A stretch of DNA of 64,000 nt from Helichrysum umbraculigerum (lineage: Eukaryota; Streptophyta; Magnoliopsida; Asterales; Asteraceae): positions 4,216,001 through 4,280,000 of the forward strand of contig CATIUR010000011.1 in NCBI GenBank assembly GCA_949592205.1. Direction: 5' to 3'. Positions 39,301-46,843 of the stretch are shown here, piece by piece. The position numbers and the translations under genes were made by a program. The notes under the pieces were generated by a model. That model was not told the origin of the DNA, ran no database searches, and saw nothing but the letters and a program-made list of their open reading frames with translations. Position 1 is the stretch's first letter. Each line of letters begins with the position of its first letter.

Positions 39301-40851
39301 TTTTATTTTCGATCCTTTTATCATATACTAGACTTCAAACACGTGTATACACACGGGCCGTTGATATTTAATATGCAATTTCGTATTTAGTATCTTGTTT
39401 CTAATAATAAAGTGTGTAAGTTAATATGTATATTAAGCATTTAGTTGGTCTCATGGTAATATAAATAAATTTATATAAGTAAAGATTAAAAAATTAAAAG
39501 TTTTTGAAACTAAGTTAGTGAAAAAATTTAATTATTTTAAGTCTATATTAAAATTTTCAAGTAATTTTATTCATACTCGGTGAATTAATAATATAAACAT
39601 TACAGATAGATTGGATAATGTTTTAATTAATGAATCAAATAAATTTCTTTTTATATGTAAGTGAGTAGTTGATTAAAAAATTCATTTTTAACAAGTTAGG
39701 GTTCTTGTTTTTAAAATTTACTAACATTAAAGGACTTATCTGACAAACTGAAACTTAATTATAATGATGATATATGTATACATACGGGCCATTTGCTTTT
39801 CCATATGATATTATAATAGATTTTTATCATTTCGATACTGGTTGATGGATTTCTTTTTTCTATTTATAAAGTTTCCAATAAAAATTAGGTAATATCAATA
39901 TTTATATAATTAAGTATCGATTAATGACCATGTACAAAAATGTTTCGATCGTATTGAATACAACATGAGAAGTCTTGTTCACTTGCGAATAAAAGAGTAA
40001 AATAAATATGTCGAAGTCTAAGTACGACAATATTAGATAAGAAGTTGTAATATAAAGTACGACAATAAATATGTAATGGATTTAGCATATCTGTACTCGC
40101 AACCCGCGAGTGTCATCCCTACTCAAACTACCACATATATCATTGATTATTTTTTATGAGTTTAACTAAAAAAGGAAATTATTTAGATATGCAATTAATT
40201 AATTAATATATATATATATAATTAAAAAACTAAGATTCCAAGTTGGCATTGGTGATGACTCAACCGACTTCATACAAACAACAACACGAAAATTTTGAAT
40301 ACCATTCGAATACATATCTTACGGATTATTTATTAATATTTTATTAACTTTATATATTTATTATTATTATTATGACATCATCATGTCCTTAATTATAGCT
40401 AATTAGATAAAATCAAAGAATTTTATTGGCAAATTGTAAATGGGCAAATGGTCCGAAAGGGGAACCAAGTTGTCAAAAATTGTCAATAAAGGGAATATGA
40501 AGTTTACAAATGCCCAAAAAGGAGTGACATTTAGAAATTGAAACAATTGGGGGAATAAAAATTACCAAAAAATTTAAAAATCAAAAAGTAACTTTTTTCT
40601 ACATTTAATATATACATGTATTTTTCATTAATATACTACCATTTCCGGCAACCTTTCATATCCGGCGACTCACTCCACTACTTATAATCCGAACTACATA
40701 ACCATCACCACCGCCGCCAAACTGCCGCCGCCACCACCACCACCAGAAACCTTTGCCTTGGCCGGAAACCACATCAAGATCGGTAACAAACATCTTTCTA
40801 CACTCACGATCAATCTAGGATTTTGATCTTGTTTTGAACGACTGGTAATGG

Positions 40852-40916
<65 letters not shown>

Positions 40917-41506
40917 TCATCGGATTTTTCCGTCATAGCAACCATCATCGTCGTTTGCGGTGATTCTTCATCATTTCCGACGACGATTGCAGCGGTTACA
41001 ATGATGATATGTGCGATGACGGCGATAACAGATCTACGCGAAGACGATGGCGGTAATAAAGTAAACATCACTTTTGTTATGTATCAAACATCTAACAATA
41101 TCGACATCCTCAAATGATTCTTCTTCGATTTGTTCAATAGATTTCCGATCAAATGTGATGGCGGTTTTCTTTCCAGGTTTTCAGTGGAGTTCAAGGGTGG
41201 AAGTAAGCTAGGTGAATGGGTGATGTTCGCCGGATTCTGCTAGTGGTCGGAAAATGGAGATTGGCCGGAAAATATATGAATAATAAACACGTATTAATAA
41301 AAATTACATGTATTAAATGTAGAAAAAAGTTACTTTTTTATTTTTTAATTTTTTGGTAATTTTTATTCCCCCAATTGTTTCAATTTCTAAATGTCACTCC
41401 TTTTTGGACATCTGTAAACTTCATATTCCCTTTATTGACAATTTTTGACAACTTGGTTCCCCTTTCGGGCCATTTGCCCATTGTAAATTTGATGACATCA
41501 TAAGGT

Positions 41507-41540
<34 letters not shown>

Positions 41541-43825
41541 TAGTTGACCTTCGCTAGCAATATTCTCATTATTTTATTACTCCATATTAATATAAATACG
41601 TGCTCAAGAATATGAAATTAAGGAGAAACATAATATGTTTAAACATTGACTTACCTCAAAATGCATAGCTTTCTCAAGTTGTTGGATAACTTCTTCCATT
41701 GTTGGACGATTGGCTTGTCTTTCATCTATACAACGATATGCGATTTTTGAAAAGGTGTCTACAGAATCTTGATCGGGTCCTTTAATTGAAGTAGACCAGG
41801 TTTTAGTTATTCCTTCTTTTATTTTCGGATCTAAGATTTTGTTTTCTGTTCCATCATCTACGTGTTGTTGTGCAAGGAGTGCAAGCCCCTTCGTAGAGTA
41901 TTTTGAGGCATAGGCCAGCGTCCCGCATAGAATTTCAAACAAGACTAGTCCAAAACTGTAAACGTCTAGTTCTTTTTTCAACTTAGCATTCCGTACATAT
42001 TGCGGATCCAGGTACACTCTTGTGCCTGCAACAGGGCTCTTCTCTTTATTAGCAGAGAGGAATTTAGAGAGCCCAAAGTCACCAATCATCGCATCGAAAT
42101 ATTTTCCCAAAAGAATATTATCGCTCTTTATGTCCCGATGCACTATCTCTTGTCGGTCCCCCTCACCGTTATGAAGGCAACTTAATCCCTTTGCAGCATC
42201 TAGGCAGATTTGCATTCGTTGTGCCCAACTATCATTAGGAATGTTACTCTTGTTTAGTATATAATCAGCAAGACTGCCATTAGTTGCATACTCATAGATA
42301 AGGATCATATATGATCCTTCATCACAAAAGCCAAGTAGCTTGAGTATGTTTGAATGCTTACATTTAGTAAGCATTTCAATTTCTGAATAAAAGCCTTGTT
42401 CTCCGGACTCGTCTCTTGTAATGAAGATGCGTTTTATAGCAACTTCGCTGCGTCTCTTCGGTAGTTCATTTACAGTCTCTTCTTCTTTAGCACAACAGTG
42501 CTCTCTTTCAACATGGTAAAGTTTTGCTTTGTACACGGTACAAAATCCACCAGATGCAATACAATGTATAGAGGCGAAGTCGTCGGTGGCCAACACTATA
42601 TCATTGAGTTGAAGCCTCATGTGTTCCACTTTCTTCAACTGCATCATTATATGTTAAGAGAAATTGAGTGTTAGTCGAAGCATGTATCATTGCAAGTAAG
42701 GTTAAGACTGAAGGAAATAATGTATATGGATCTATTTTCAAATAAATGTATAAAAGAATAATTAATGATTAATTAATTAATACTAATGTTTATTACAATC
42801 ATCCTAAAAAGAGAACAGATTAATTACCATTAATTTCAAGTCGGGAGATAATGTACGTTTAACTGGAACTAGTAAGCGTTTCTGTAATATCAGTTTTCAA
42901 CAGTGAGTAATAACATAAAGCTTGGTGAAATAATATTGTAAGATTAAAACCATATATATAGCCTTACAGGATTTTCACTTTTCTCTTGTAGTTCCAATGC
43001 TCTTTCAAGTCTTTTAAAGACCTGATTCATAAATGGTGGTGCTCCCTGCTCCTTTAAGCAAAGATACACCGTTTCGGAAAAGATGTTAAATGATTGGGGG
43101 TCCATTTTGCTAAATAGATCCGGATCAACCATCTTATGAAGTTTTCTGCTTTCATACAGGAATATAACTGATGCAGCCTGAAAACTGCCATCATCTGCAG
43201 TGAATGATTTCTCTCCAAACAAGATTTGATGTAGTACGATGCCAAACGAGAACGCATCCGCCTTGTAGCTCCCAAATCCAGGCTGTTCATATGTAATGAC
43301 TAGATCGTTTTCTGCTGGAGTTATAGAATATTCAAAGCCAGATAATTTGGCTTCCCAATTTTCATCTAATAAAATTGAATTGGTGTTGACGCTGTGATGT
43401 ATGACACTCTTGTGTCCTAAATCACTATGAAGGTAACTCAATGCACTGGCAACACCAACACTTATCCGCAATCTCTGCTTCCATGTAAGTTTCGAGCCAC
43501 TTAGATGTTTTTTGAGACTTCCGTGGGCCTCACGTTTGGTCACGATGATCATCTCATGATTATTCTCGTAACAAAATCCAACCATAGACACTATATTTTT
43601 ATGCTTAAGTTTAGAAAGGATTTCAATCTCCTTGTTAAATGCATACTCTTGCAGGTAATAACTATAATCTAACCTCCGTACTGCAACATCCTCATCCTTT
43701 TCAGACACCGAGAGTGGGAGTCGCCCTTGGTAAAATTTTCCGAGAAAATCCTCTCCAATTTCTGTTGAAAAGTTGCTGGTGATTGATTGTATCTTTTCAA
43801 AGGAGATTTTTTGGGGGGTAGACAT
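20104..43825 (-). CDS. Tandem-kinase gene: four kinase domains plus two PP2-like domains (10 exons)
   Basis: Exons (minus strand): 43825-42968, 42881-42828, 42638-41655, 35683-34799, 24296-23454, 23154-23002, 22459-22353, 21990-21630, 21501-21248, 20509-20104. All have acceptable splice sites, and the frames agree at each junction. The product would be about 1634 residues: kinase 1 (1-286), linker (287-304), kinase 2 (305-632), kinase 3 (633-927), kinase 4 (928-1208), linker (1209-1259), PP2-like 1 (1260-1415), PP2-like 2 (1416-1634). There is no signal peptide or membrane segment, so it is probably cytoplasmic. Kinase 2 alone keeps the catalytic motifs. The order pseudokinase-kinase recalls the tandem kinase proteins that give disease resistance in cereals; a similar role here is inference. 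Alternatively the exons belong to two or three genes separated by the large introns, but exon 3 has no stop before its splice donor, and exons 4 and 5 start at acceptors without an ATG. Confidence 0.65.
20581..21082. mobile_element. CACTA-type MITE, 502 bp, in the last intron
   Basis: Perfect ends: it starts CACTACAACAAAAAA and ends TTTTTTGTTGTAGTG. It is flanked by the 3-bp duplication CAT (20578-20580 and 21083-21085). The homologous introns at 6965-6970 and near 59925 are unoccupied (cttttgccatctgcat), which confirms the insertion. The inside is almost wholly made of words such as cacacttataaatgtg in both orientations. No coding capacity. Confidence 0.95.
21630..22459 (-). CDS. Exons 7-8: PP2-like domain 1
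   Basis: Exon 7 (22459-22353) translates from SISFDKNKRRKELISARMF to LKWKLIPKSR. The arginine codon is split by the intron (AG|G) and exon 8 (21990-21630) continues FHKVSMMSDASNLMIQIKIK, FLSPTVNYGVHLIFKF, DDTWMQIELFRFF, ending GIEFRAIDN. Together they make 156 codons. The DDTWMQIELFRF segment corresponds to the conserved GWxEVxxxxF motif of PP2 proteins. Exon 8 ends at a GC-AG type donor (AAT|GCAAGT at 21629). Confidence 0.75.
22000..22350. other. Intron 7 of the tandem-kinase gene
   Basis: AT-rich intron of about 360 bp between exons 7 and 8. Nothing recognisable. Confidence 0.6.
23002..23154 (-). CDS. Exon 6: kinase-PP2 connecting segment
   Basis: 51 codons, starting EDYEIWEAKLPTDYERLIQM and ending ILFSEGILLRVGKV. 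The acceptor is ATACAG (to 23155) and the donor GTAATT starts at 23001. The motif DILFSEGILL plus GKV is the usual lead-in to PP2-like domains in this gene family. Confidence 0.75.
23454..24296 (-). CDS. Exon 5: kinase domain 4, pseudokinase
   Basis: 281 codons after the acceptor CTCCAG, starting VDAKKFLRHNQFNFSLDEIN. The glycine loop is intact (IGGGRSGKVY) and the lysine is present (IVVAKRF), so nucleotide binding is possible. The catalytic loop reads VIHKSIKSSNILL (HRD lost) and DFG reads DFE. An activation segment and the F helix aspartate region (DDIYPFGGVLLEILCG) remain. The exon ends GCATTGGAATACCAA before GTAAGT (23453). Confidence 0.85.
24382..24830. mobile_element. Decayed CACTA MITE of the 20581-21082 type
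   Basis: It begins CACTACAAAAAATAATATC and contains repeated cacacttttaaaaag and agtgtggaaat words like the intact MITE at 20581-21082. The right terminus is not recognisable and the boundary is approximate. It lies just upstream of exon 5. Confidence 0.55.
24831..26389. other. Large intron, unassigned part
   Basis: AT-rich intron sequence without recognised genes. A possible Helitron 3' end lies near 25256-25290. Confidence 0.5.
25256..25290 (-). mobile_element. Possible Helitron 3' terminus
   Basis: On the minus strand a short hairpin (CCGTTCATCGGACGG) is followed after eight bases by CTAG and then T, the Helitron 3' layout. The body would extend to higher coordinates. The stem is short (4 bp), so this is tentative. 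Confidence 0.4.
26390..26644. mobile_element. MITE remnant, Stowaway-like
   Basis: The left end tccattcatctcaagataa and the right end, read inversely as ctctacatctctaaataag, are imperfect inverted repeats next to TA dinucleotides. The inner sequence is AT-rich and non-coding. A Mariner/Stowaway origin fits the size and flanks. Confidence 0.45.
26765..27090. repeat. Intron repeat R, copy near kinase 4
   Basis: This segment is a direct, diverged copy of 34153-34470. Shared words include cttttgtaaggcatttaat, gctgagttttgaaaaaaaat and gaaccttcatttcattt. The other copy lies directly downstream of kinase exon 4. The repeat may date from duplication of a kinase exon with part of its intron. Confidence 0.8.
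27248..27302. repeat. (TA)n microsatellite
   Basis: An uninterrupted run of about 27 TA dinucleotides. Other TA runs in the window are at 31889-31912, 33255-33302, 41507-41534, 46042-46114 and 56909-56933. Confidence 0.95.
27917..27950. repeat. (AAT)n microsatellite
   Basis: A run of about 10 AAT units in the large intron, followed by further interrupted AAT units to about 28000. Confidence 0.9.
28119..29768 (+). pseudogene. LINE retrotransposon remnant: C-terminal reverse transcriptase and zf-RVT region
   Basis: The frame begins inside the reverse transcriptase (LYGIGVNDDETELVASELSC, then FPFNHLGLCIGGNMN), typical of plant L1-type LINEs. A frameshift at the A7 run 28326-28332 (six A would keep the frame) moves it to the frame KRLSAWKSKTLSFGGRITLI, WWWRFKSEPERLW, FFWYDKWI, and the zf-RVT-like part NFLLWRVWLDRLPTKDNL, DESLEHLFGSCEV. 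A TGA at about 29486 interrupts SIWCIWKNRN, where tryptophan is expected. The coding sequence ends near 29650 and an A-rich tail follows at 29757-29768. The 5' part is missing, as usual for LINE insertions. It lies in the 10.5-kb intron, antisense to the kinase gene. Confidence 0.9.
29769..31680. other. Unassigned transposon-like stretch
   Basis: After the LINE tail comes moderately GC-rich sequence with a TATA-like tataaatagagac at 29904, as seen in promoters and LTRs, then AT-rich sequence. No LTR pair or protein is recognised. A small minus-strand frame at 29902-30108 is not convincing. Confidence 0.35.
31680..31885. repeat. Intron repeat S, copy 1
   Basis: Direct copy of 32460-32670: both contain ataacttaggtatcactact, then cgaatcaaaattttataac and attgattcaaacaatt. 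Degenerate attgattca words also recur through 31430-32830, so this is a field of related short repeats. The copies are separated by a segment that holds a Helitron end. Confidence 0.75.
31911..31950 (-). mobile_element. Helitron 3' terminus
   Basis: On the minus strand the perfect hairpin CCCGTGTCTATACACGGG (7-bp stem, 4-base loop) is followed by TTTAAGGG, CTAG and T in a TA-rich target. This is the canonical Helitron 3' end. The body lies toward higher coordinates; its 5' TC end is not identified, and no Rep/helicase frame is seen. Confidence 0.7.
32460..32670. repeat. Intron repeat S, copy 2
   Basis: Second copy of the 31680-31885 segment, with scattered substitutions. The region around it carries further attgattca words. 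No gene. Confidence 0.75.
33000..34150. other. Large intron, unassigned part
   Basis: AT-rich, with a (TA)n run at 33255-33302. The segment 34020-34145 contains accgaatcg and gaccgaac words in both orientations, resembling a hAT remnant. No gene. Confidence 0.4.
34153..34470. repeat. Intron repeat R, copy near kinase 3
   Basis: Diverged direct copy of 26765-27090, located about 330 bp downstream (minus strand) of kinase exon 4. Confidence 0.8.
34799..35683 (-). CDS. Exon 4: kinase domain 3, pseudokinase
   Basis: 295 codons after the acceptor CTTCACAG, starting EKRKEIFQVPLQLIKSATHD. The glycine loop is lost (FRFSGEYWGVYIGG). A lysine is kept in FGAKLL. The catalytic loop reads VIHGNISSRTIM instead of HRD...N, and DFG reads CFE. 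Downstream subdomains remain (CDIYSFGVVLCDIM; RQARPTAGEVV). It is therefore unlikely to transfer phosphate. The exon ends CTTCAAATCCAT before GTAAGT (34798). It is separated by about 6.0 kb from exon 3 and 10.5 kb from exon 5. Confidence 0.85.
35959..36643. mobile_element. Tourist-like MITE (PIF/Harbinger), outer element
   Basis: The ends GGGTGTGTTTAGTTG (left, from about 35959) and the inverse of GAGTGTGTTTAGTTG (right, about 36628-36643) form terminal inverted repeats of the Tourist type. The element is interrupted by a second copy at 36082-36411. Short open frames within it are not genes. Confidence 0.7.
36082..36411. mobile_element. Tourist-like MITE nested in the previous one, 330 bp
   Basis: It starts GGGCGTGTTTAGTTACAGAA and ends with the inverse of GGGTGTGTTTAGTTACAGAA. 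It is flanked by the 3-bp duplication TTA (36079-36081 and 36412-36414), as expected for PIF/Harbinger. Confidence 0.85.
36650..37293. other. Intron stretch, unassigned
   Basis: The words tactccatccatcaaaaatt at 36843 resemble the start of a Stowaway MITE, but no matching right end is clear. No gene. Confidence 0.35.
37304..38121. mobile_element. Mutator-like foldback element with telomere-repeat core, 818 bp
   Basis: It is flanked by a perfect 10-bp duplication TATTAACTTA (37294-37303 and 38122-38131). The ends GGGTAGGGTTCAAATGAGA and, read inversely, GAGAAGAGTTCAATTGAAA pair, and the arms pair for about 270 bp (37304-37575 with 37855-38121). The centre (37585-37845) is made of TTTAGGG units that invert to CCCTAAA units near 37650, that is plant telomere repeats, partly degenerate. 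No coding region. Confidence 0.85.
37585..37845. repeat. Interstitial telomere-type repeats, inverted
   Basis: About 60 bases of gtttaggg-type units are followed, after the palindromic ggggtttcgtcccgaaacccc, by about 180 bases of ccctaaa-type units with variants such as cctaacact and ccctgctaaa. They are inside the foldback element at 37304-38121. Confidence 0.9.
38255..38894 (+). other. Two unrecognised open frames, perhaps transposon fragment
   Basis: An open frame at 38255-38557 (100 residues, MFRMDGLSFLKMIAF...) and another at 38604-38894 (96 residues, KCGIFMGNGLKRNG...) on the plus strand, antisense to the host gene. They show no family signature I recognise. The GC content is higher than in surrounding intron. 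Words such as tgggccaaatagtgggctt suggest retrotransposon-derived non-coding sequence. Confidence 0.25.
38994..39119. mobile_element. Short hairpin MITE, 126 bp
   Basis: The arms GGTGACGATATTTCCATCA...GATAAATCCACCATA and their inverse pair for about 40 bp around a short loop. Such near-complete hairpins are typical of small MITEs. The target duplication is unclear. Confidence 0.6.
39325..39370 (-). mobile_element. Helitron 3' terminus
   Basis: On the minus strand the hairpin CCCGTGTGTATACACGTG (one mismatch) is followed by TTTGAAGT, CTAG and T. The layout and stem match the terminus at 31911-31950, so both probably belong to one Helitron family. The 5' end is not identified. Confidence 0.65.
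39371..40434. other. Intron stretch, unassigned
   Basis: AT-rich sequence, part of it probably the body of the Helitron ending at 39325. No gene or repeat pair is recognised. Confidence 0.4.
40440..41481. mobile_element. Foldback element with about 200-bp arms and a captured-looking core, 1042 bp
   Basis: The arms 40440-40630 and 41285-41481 are near-perfect inverted repeats (ATGGGCAAATGGTCCGAAAG at the left end and its near-inverse at the right). Flanks carry TGTAA at 40435-40439 and 41482-41486. The core (about 40640-41270) is GC-richer, with ccgccgccaccaccaccacc, an (AG)n run and cgacgatgg words, resembling the 5' leader of a plant gene. It may be a captured host fragment. Open frames over the AG run are artefacts of the repeat. 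Confidence 0.7.
40855..40912. repeat. (AG)n microsatellite
   Basis: About 29 AG units inside the foldback element at 40440-41481. (AG/CT)n runs are common in plant 5' leaders. Confidence 0.95.
41655..42638 (-). CDS. Exon 3: kinase domain 2, apparently active Ser/Thr kinase
   Basis: A complete kinase core of 328 codons. The glycine loop reads SGGFCTVYKA and the lysine is in EVAIKRIF. The catalytic loop is IVHRDIKSDNILL, the metal motif is GDFGLSKF, and the activation segment ends GTRVYLDPQY. The HRD arginine places it among RD kinases. It belongs to the receptor-like kinase/Pelle class. An insert of about 25 residues rich in charged residues (HCCAKEEETVNELPKRR) lies between the glycine loop and the lysine. 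The preceding 18-codon exon (42881-42828, KRLLVPVKRTLSPDLKLM) links it in frame to kinase 1. The exon ends TTTGAG before GTAAGT (41654), with no stop codon. Confidence 0.9.
42828..42881 (-). CDS. Exon 2: 18-residue linker between kinase 1 and kinase 2
   Basis: Translates as KRLLVPVKRTLSPDLKLM. The acceptor AG is at 42883-42882 and the donor GT at 42827-42826. The length is a multiple of three and the flanking exons are in phase 0, so it can be included or skipped without changing the frame. It is basic and proline-containing, as expected for a flexible linker. Confidence 0.7.
42968..43825 (-). CDS. Exon 1: kinase domain 1, pseudokinase
   Basis: The first ATG is taken at 43825 (MSTPQKISFEKIQSITSNFS), a start typical of cytoplasmic kinases of this family. 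The glycine loop is degenerate (GEDFLGKF). The VAIK lysine is replaced (VAVRRL), the catalytic loop reads VIHHSVNTNSILL instead of HRD, and the metal-binding motif reads GFE instead of DFG. Later subdomains are preserved (DAFSFGIVLHQILFG). Loss of three key residues indicates a pseudokinase. The exon ends at GAAAATCCT before GTAAGG (42967). Length is 286 codons. Confidence 0.85.
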
Positions 43826-43917
43826 TTTAATTATGTCAGTTTTACAATACAATGAATGAGAACTTGAGAAAGGAATACAGAATGAGAGAGTGACAATGTA
43901 GCCAGTAGTCTACGCAT

Positions 43918-43927
43918 CCATATAAAC
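43918..43927 (-). promoter_or_regulatory. Possible TATA box of the tandem-kinase gene
   Basis: On the minus strand TTTATATGG lies about 95 bases before the chosen ATG at 43825. The position suits a TATA box with a short 5' leader. It is a weak match in an AT-rich region. Confidence 0.25.
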
Positions 43928-44714
43928 AAATAAGTACATACAATTAAATTAAACCAGCAACTAGATCATTAACAATTAATAACAACTACATGTAACATAA
44001 AATTCATTAATTAAATTAAAATTTGTTTGTATTTGGTTTGCTTGTCAACAATATGCATGGGTGTTTGTATATACCAATAGGTATTAGCCCTCTTAATTCA
44101 ACATATCGTTTATCTTTATCTTTAGCTTTATCTTTATGATATTATGATATGATGATAAAACTGATCCAAATTCGTTTATCCTAGTAATTTTTTAACAGTT
44201 CATGCATGTAACGCAAAGCGAAAATACCAACATGTGCATGATTACATGGTTATTTTTTTGTAAGGACATTTGTTCTTATCATAGGTGTAAATTCGAAACA
44301 AATGACCTCTGTACCTCAAGAAAGAAAGAATGAAAAATTATAATCGGGACTCGTATTTTTATCTTAATATGAAGTGTTTGATTATAAATGCTTGATCATC
44401 AGTTTTATCCTAAATTCCTAATACACAACAAATTACTACTAATGATTTATAATTAACCAAATTATAGTATAATATATTTTCTAATAAGTCCTCATATCAT
44501 TGATCATTTTTAATATACTTTAGTTAGTTGTTGGTTTAACATCCCTCGTGTTGGCTGTGTGACCGGTTCTTGAGGGTCGTGAGATGGTCGATTATCTTTT
44601 TTTAGTTTAGCAAACAGCTAGAAGTGGAGCAATGTGTTTCGTGCATATGCCAATTATATGCTAGGATTCTTTTTACATCGTCGAGTTGAGTTCTATCATA
44701 GAAATTTTTACATC
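43928..44714. other. Upstream region of the tandem-kinase gene
   Basis: AT-rich, with no other gene. It presumably includes the promoter. A short (ttatcttta)-type run lies near 44110. Confidence 0.4.
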
Positions 44715-45386
44715 GAAGCCAAAAACATATGTGCAGAGATGAATTTTATGACTGCAACTTTTGCGTAAGCGCTGAGCTCGAGACGAGGATGTTACAACTA
44801 CACTTGATTATTCGGTCATAATGTCATATTATTAGTCAAGGTTTACTATGAAGTGCTAACAAATGATCATATCAATCGACAATCGTTGGACAAGATATTA
44901 AAAAAAGAAAAAGAAAAATTGTTAATTAGATACACGGCATCTGATGATCTAAAAGAATTGCAACTTGTTTGGTCTATACATCTTTTAATCAATCACAATT
45001 CCCAAATCATAAAATATAACCAGGATCAAACAAGATGTCACGTCAAAAAATCATATAAAAATGTAATAGTTGTCCCTGAACTTGCAGGTTGGATACCTTC
45101 TTATGTTTCGGGTATTAATTTCTAACTTTTAACTACCTCTTCTTCAATAAACTTGTCTGGTAATTAACTTATTTATCAGATTATCGTTCAATATAACGTT
45201 CAACGTCATTATTTTACAATGAAATACGAGGACTTCAAAACTTGGTTTCGCCCCTGATCTCACTTGATAAAGAACTAATAAATAAATAAATCTATCTCAT
45301 TATTGTAGCATCGAATTAAAAATTAAAAAAAATATAAAAACAATTCCCTATTACACATGTTGAGCTGGAGAAACTGATGTTCTAAC

Positions 45387-46008
45387 CAAGGTTGTCAAAA
45401 TCGGGATCCTACGTAGGATCGTTTTTGCCTTTGCAAGATCGGGATCGTAAGATCGAGATCGGGATCGTAGATCCTACCAAAATATGATTTTTTTATATAA
45501 AGATATTCAAATTCTTGTAGAAAACTACTATTAGAGAAATTAATCTAACATTCAAACTTTTATATTACTGAAGTGATGTAATTTGTAAACATATATTTAT
45601 AGAACGATAAACGTAATAAAACAAAAAATAGCGGCATAGTACAATTGCACCAAAGCTTGAGAGCGTATTACAAATTAAAATTTTTAATCGTCGTTTTAGA
45701 AGTTCTAGACTTTTTCTTAGGTTAATTTAATAATAAATGGGGAAATTGAACTTGGAAATAAATGTATGGTAAGTTTTAAGATATGATTTGGACTACTTAC
45801 GGGCCTTACAAGTTCAAAAAAAAAATAAAAAAATTTGCCCATTTGTATGATCGGATCGTTCAACGATCCTACGATCTTACGATCAATCCTACGATCCTAC
45901 TCCGATCCTACCTCCTGACCGATCCAACTCCGATCCTGCACGTTTTCCCTTGGTAGGATCGTAAGATCGTACGATCCTACGATCAGGATCGCGATCTTGA
46001 CAACCTTG
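45387..46008. mobile_element. hAT-type MITE, 622 bp
   Basis: The inverted ends CAAGGTTGTCAAAATCG and CGATCTTGACAACCTTG are flanked by a perfect 8-bp duplication GTTCTAAC (45379-45386 and 46009-46016), the hAT length. The paralogous site near 2026-2034 is unoccupied. The body is full of gatcctacgatc words. The centre of foldback C (17477-17830) shows the same CAAGGTTGTCAA end and gatcttacgat words. Confidence 0.9.
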
Positions 46009-46037
46009 GTTCTAACAGTAACATTTGACTGCTTTTG

Positions 46038-46041
<4 letters not shown>

Positions 46042-46114
<73 letters not shown>
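46042..46114. repeat. (TA)n microsatellite, longest in the window
   Basis: An uninterrupted run of about 36 TA units next to the hAT MITE. Confidence 0.95.
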
Positions 46115-46116
<2 letters not shown>

Positions 46117-46294
46117 TTAAATTAAAATAAAATAAAATGATAACAACGTTCTTCAAGGAGAATAAGATCGTATTATAGAGATATTACTCTGTTTCTATGA
46201 TCAGAACCCTACTTGACAACATATAATAAGAAATAAGAAATATCATATCATAAGATATTACTCTATTCCTAGTAAAGGATCGGCTATTTTTACA

Positions 46295-46440
46295 AACACC
46301 GGACTCCGTTATTTCCAAAGGGATCATTATTCCTAGTTGCAACCGGACTCTATTTGTTTGTTGTAGACCATTCTGTTTTACAGTTAACCGGACTCTATTT
46401 ATTTGTTGGATCATTCTCTTTTATGCCGGACTCTTTTAAA
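46295..46440. repeat. Left subterminal repeats of the large CACTA element
   Basis: Copies of ACCGGACTC or CCGGACTC occur at about 46300, 46339, 46386 and 46425. They are the presumed binding sites for the element's TNPA-type protein; matching repeats lie at 57260-57540. Confidence 0.8.
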
Positions 46441-46843
46441 TAAACATTTGGAACGTTGTTCCAGTTTAATAAAATTAAATTAAACATGCATATAAATAAT
46501 ATTCTCCAAATACCATTTACGCAAAACATAATATTTTCTATTATATAATCAAAAAACACCAACAATATACTCAAATCTGCTCACTACATAAAATAGTGTC
46601 ATCCAAACATTTGTAACGATTCAACATAAAAGTAGCATATAAGCACCTTCTAATCCTAAGTACCTTGACACTGATGAAATCCTACAACTACAGCCTTAAT
46701 TTCTTGACCTTGTAATACCCCTTGTAGCTTAGTACATCCTTCTCTCTTACCTGCAAAATTAAAGAGGCACACCATAATGACTACACATCTAATAAGGTTA
46801 TTTTGAACTTTTCAACATATACAACAATCTTTTACATAATTAC

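Larger units (their letters stand above)
44715..46200. repeat. Intergenic repeat unit U3
   Basis: Paralogue of 1607-3000 and 3385-5300, starting gccaaaaacatatgtgcaga and ending attatagagatattactctg. It lies upstream of the tandem-kinase gene and is interrupted by the hAT MITE (45387-46008) and the TA run (46042-46114). Confidence 0.65.

Noticed and set aside
40848..41117. Open frame starting with an Arg-Glu repeat
   Set aside because: Produced by the AG microsatellite and lies inside a foldback element.
46576..46600. cactacataaaatagtg considered as a CACTA terminus
   Set aside because: It lies inside the large element, downstream of the subterminal repeats, and is not at a junction with flanking sequence.
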